A DNA stretch of 64,000 nt from Paraburkholderia sp. D15. Its GTDB lineage: Bacteria; Pseudomonadota; Gammaproteobacteria; Burkholderiales; Burkholderiaceae. Position numbers and translations under genes: made by a program. The notes under the pieces are model-generated. The model did no database searches. It was not told the DNA's origin and saw only the letters and a list, made by a program, of their open reading frames with translations. The stretch spans positions 2,046,001 to 2,110,000 of the forward strand of contig NZ_CP110395.1 of the NCBI RefSeq assembly GCF_029910215.1. The letters run 5' to 3'. Of this stretch, positions 63,934 to 64,000 are shown piece by piece; position 1 is the stretch's first letter, and the number at the start of each line of letters is the position of its first letter.

Positions 63934-64000
63934 ATGGCAACCGACCAGAATATCAAAACCCTGTGTGAGAATCATTGGACGCAGTGGAAAGCCGATTGCA
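63934..64000 (+). CDS. Start of an unidentified gene (3' end outside window)
   Basis: ATG at 63934 opens a frame MATDQNIKTLCENHWTQWK-ADC that runs off the end of the window. No family can be named from 22 residues. The cysteine after WKAD has the look of an NlpC/P60- or amidase-type start, but this is only a guess. A consensus promoter lies 110 bp upstream. Confidence 0.35.
   Translation, partial: MATDQNIKTLCENHWTQWKADC

Overview
The window is high-GC DNA from a Burkholderiales bacterium, most likely Paraburkholderia or a close relative. The reasons are the codon use, the density of LysR regulators and ABC/MFS transporters, a Burkholderia-type porin and an AroG/PheA/AroK gene set. It reads as accessory chromosome or second-replicon DNA: many small metabolic operons, each with its own regulator. 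I saw no rRNA, tRNA, CRISPR array, insertion sequence or prophage. Short tandem repeats (7 to 22 bp units) sit in many of the gaps.

Left part (1-16.7 kb): the end of a 2-aminoethylphosphonate pathway (phnW tail, phnX); an amidohydrolase with a LysR regulator; a GAF-GGDEF diguanylate cyclase; an overlapping three-gene operon (DUF2760 protein and two unusual Hsp70 proteins, one with a long extra C-terminus); a LysR regulator and a Rossmann reductase; and an NAD salvage operon (prs-like, nadV, two small genes) facing its probable regulator NrtR across a gap with a clear operator palindrome.

Middle part (16.7-43 kb): a reverse-strand catabolic run (HpcH/HpaI aldolase, LigI-like amidohydrolase, unknown 383-aa protein, aromatic-acid-type MFS carrier, EPTP propeller protein, porin) with a divergent LysR. 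Next comes a compact forward operon: an acyl-CoA-dehydrogenase-fold flavoprotein, DAHP synthase, prephenate dehydratase and shikimate kinase. It looks like a small tropone/tropolone-type pathway that boosts phenylpyruvate supply and uses a TdaE-like flavoenzyme; this is the most interesting region. A hotdog thioesterase and a glutamate-cysteine ligase lie on the other strand beyond a strong bidirectional terminator. Then follow an AraC regulator with an EmrAB-NodT efflux operon, an orphan LuxR-type receptor, and a five-gene reverse operon (CitE-like lyase, PNPOx-like protein, cystathionine lyase, glutathione transferase, class I amidotransferase).

Right part (43-64 kb): a nucleoside-type deaminase; a receiver/histidine-kinase protein; an amino-acid ABC system without its ATPase; a CBS-PAS-GGDEF-EAL protein; a PAS chemoreceptor; and a catabolic locus with two tandem NodB-fold hydrolases (the second lacks the metal histidines), an MmgE/PrpD protein, two related periplasmic binding proteins, an argininosuccinate-lyase-like C-N lyase, and a permease and ATPase, with two LysR regulators. 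I infer that this locus takes up and cleaves an N-dicarboxyethyl amino acid such as iminodisuccinate. The window ends in an 11-copy heptamer repeat, an AT-rich promoter region and the first codons of a new gene.
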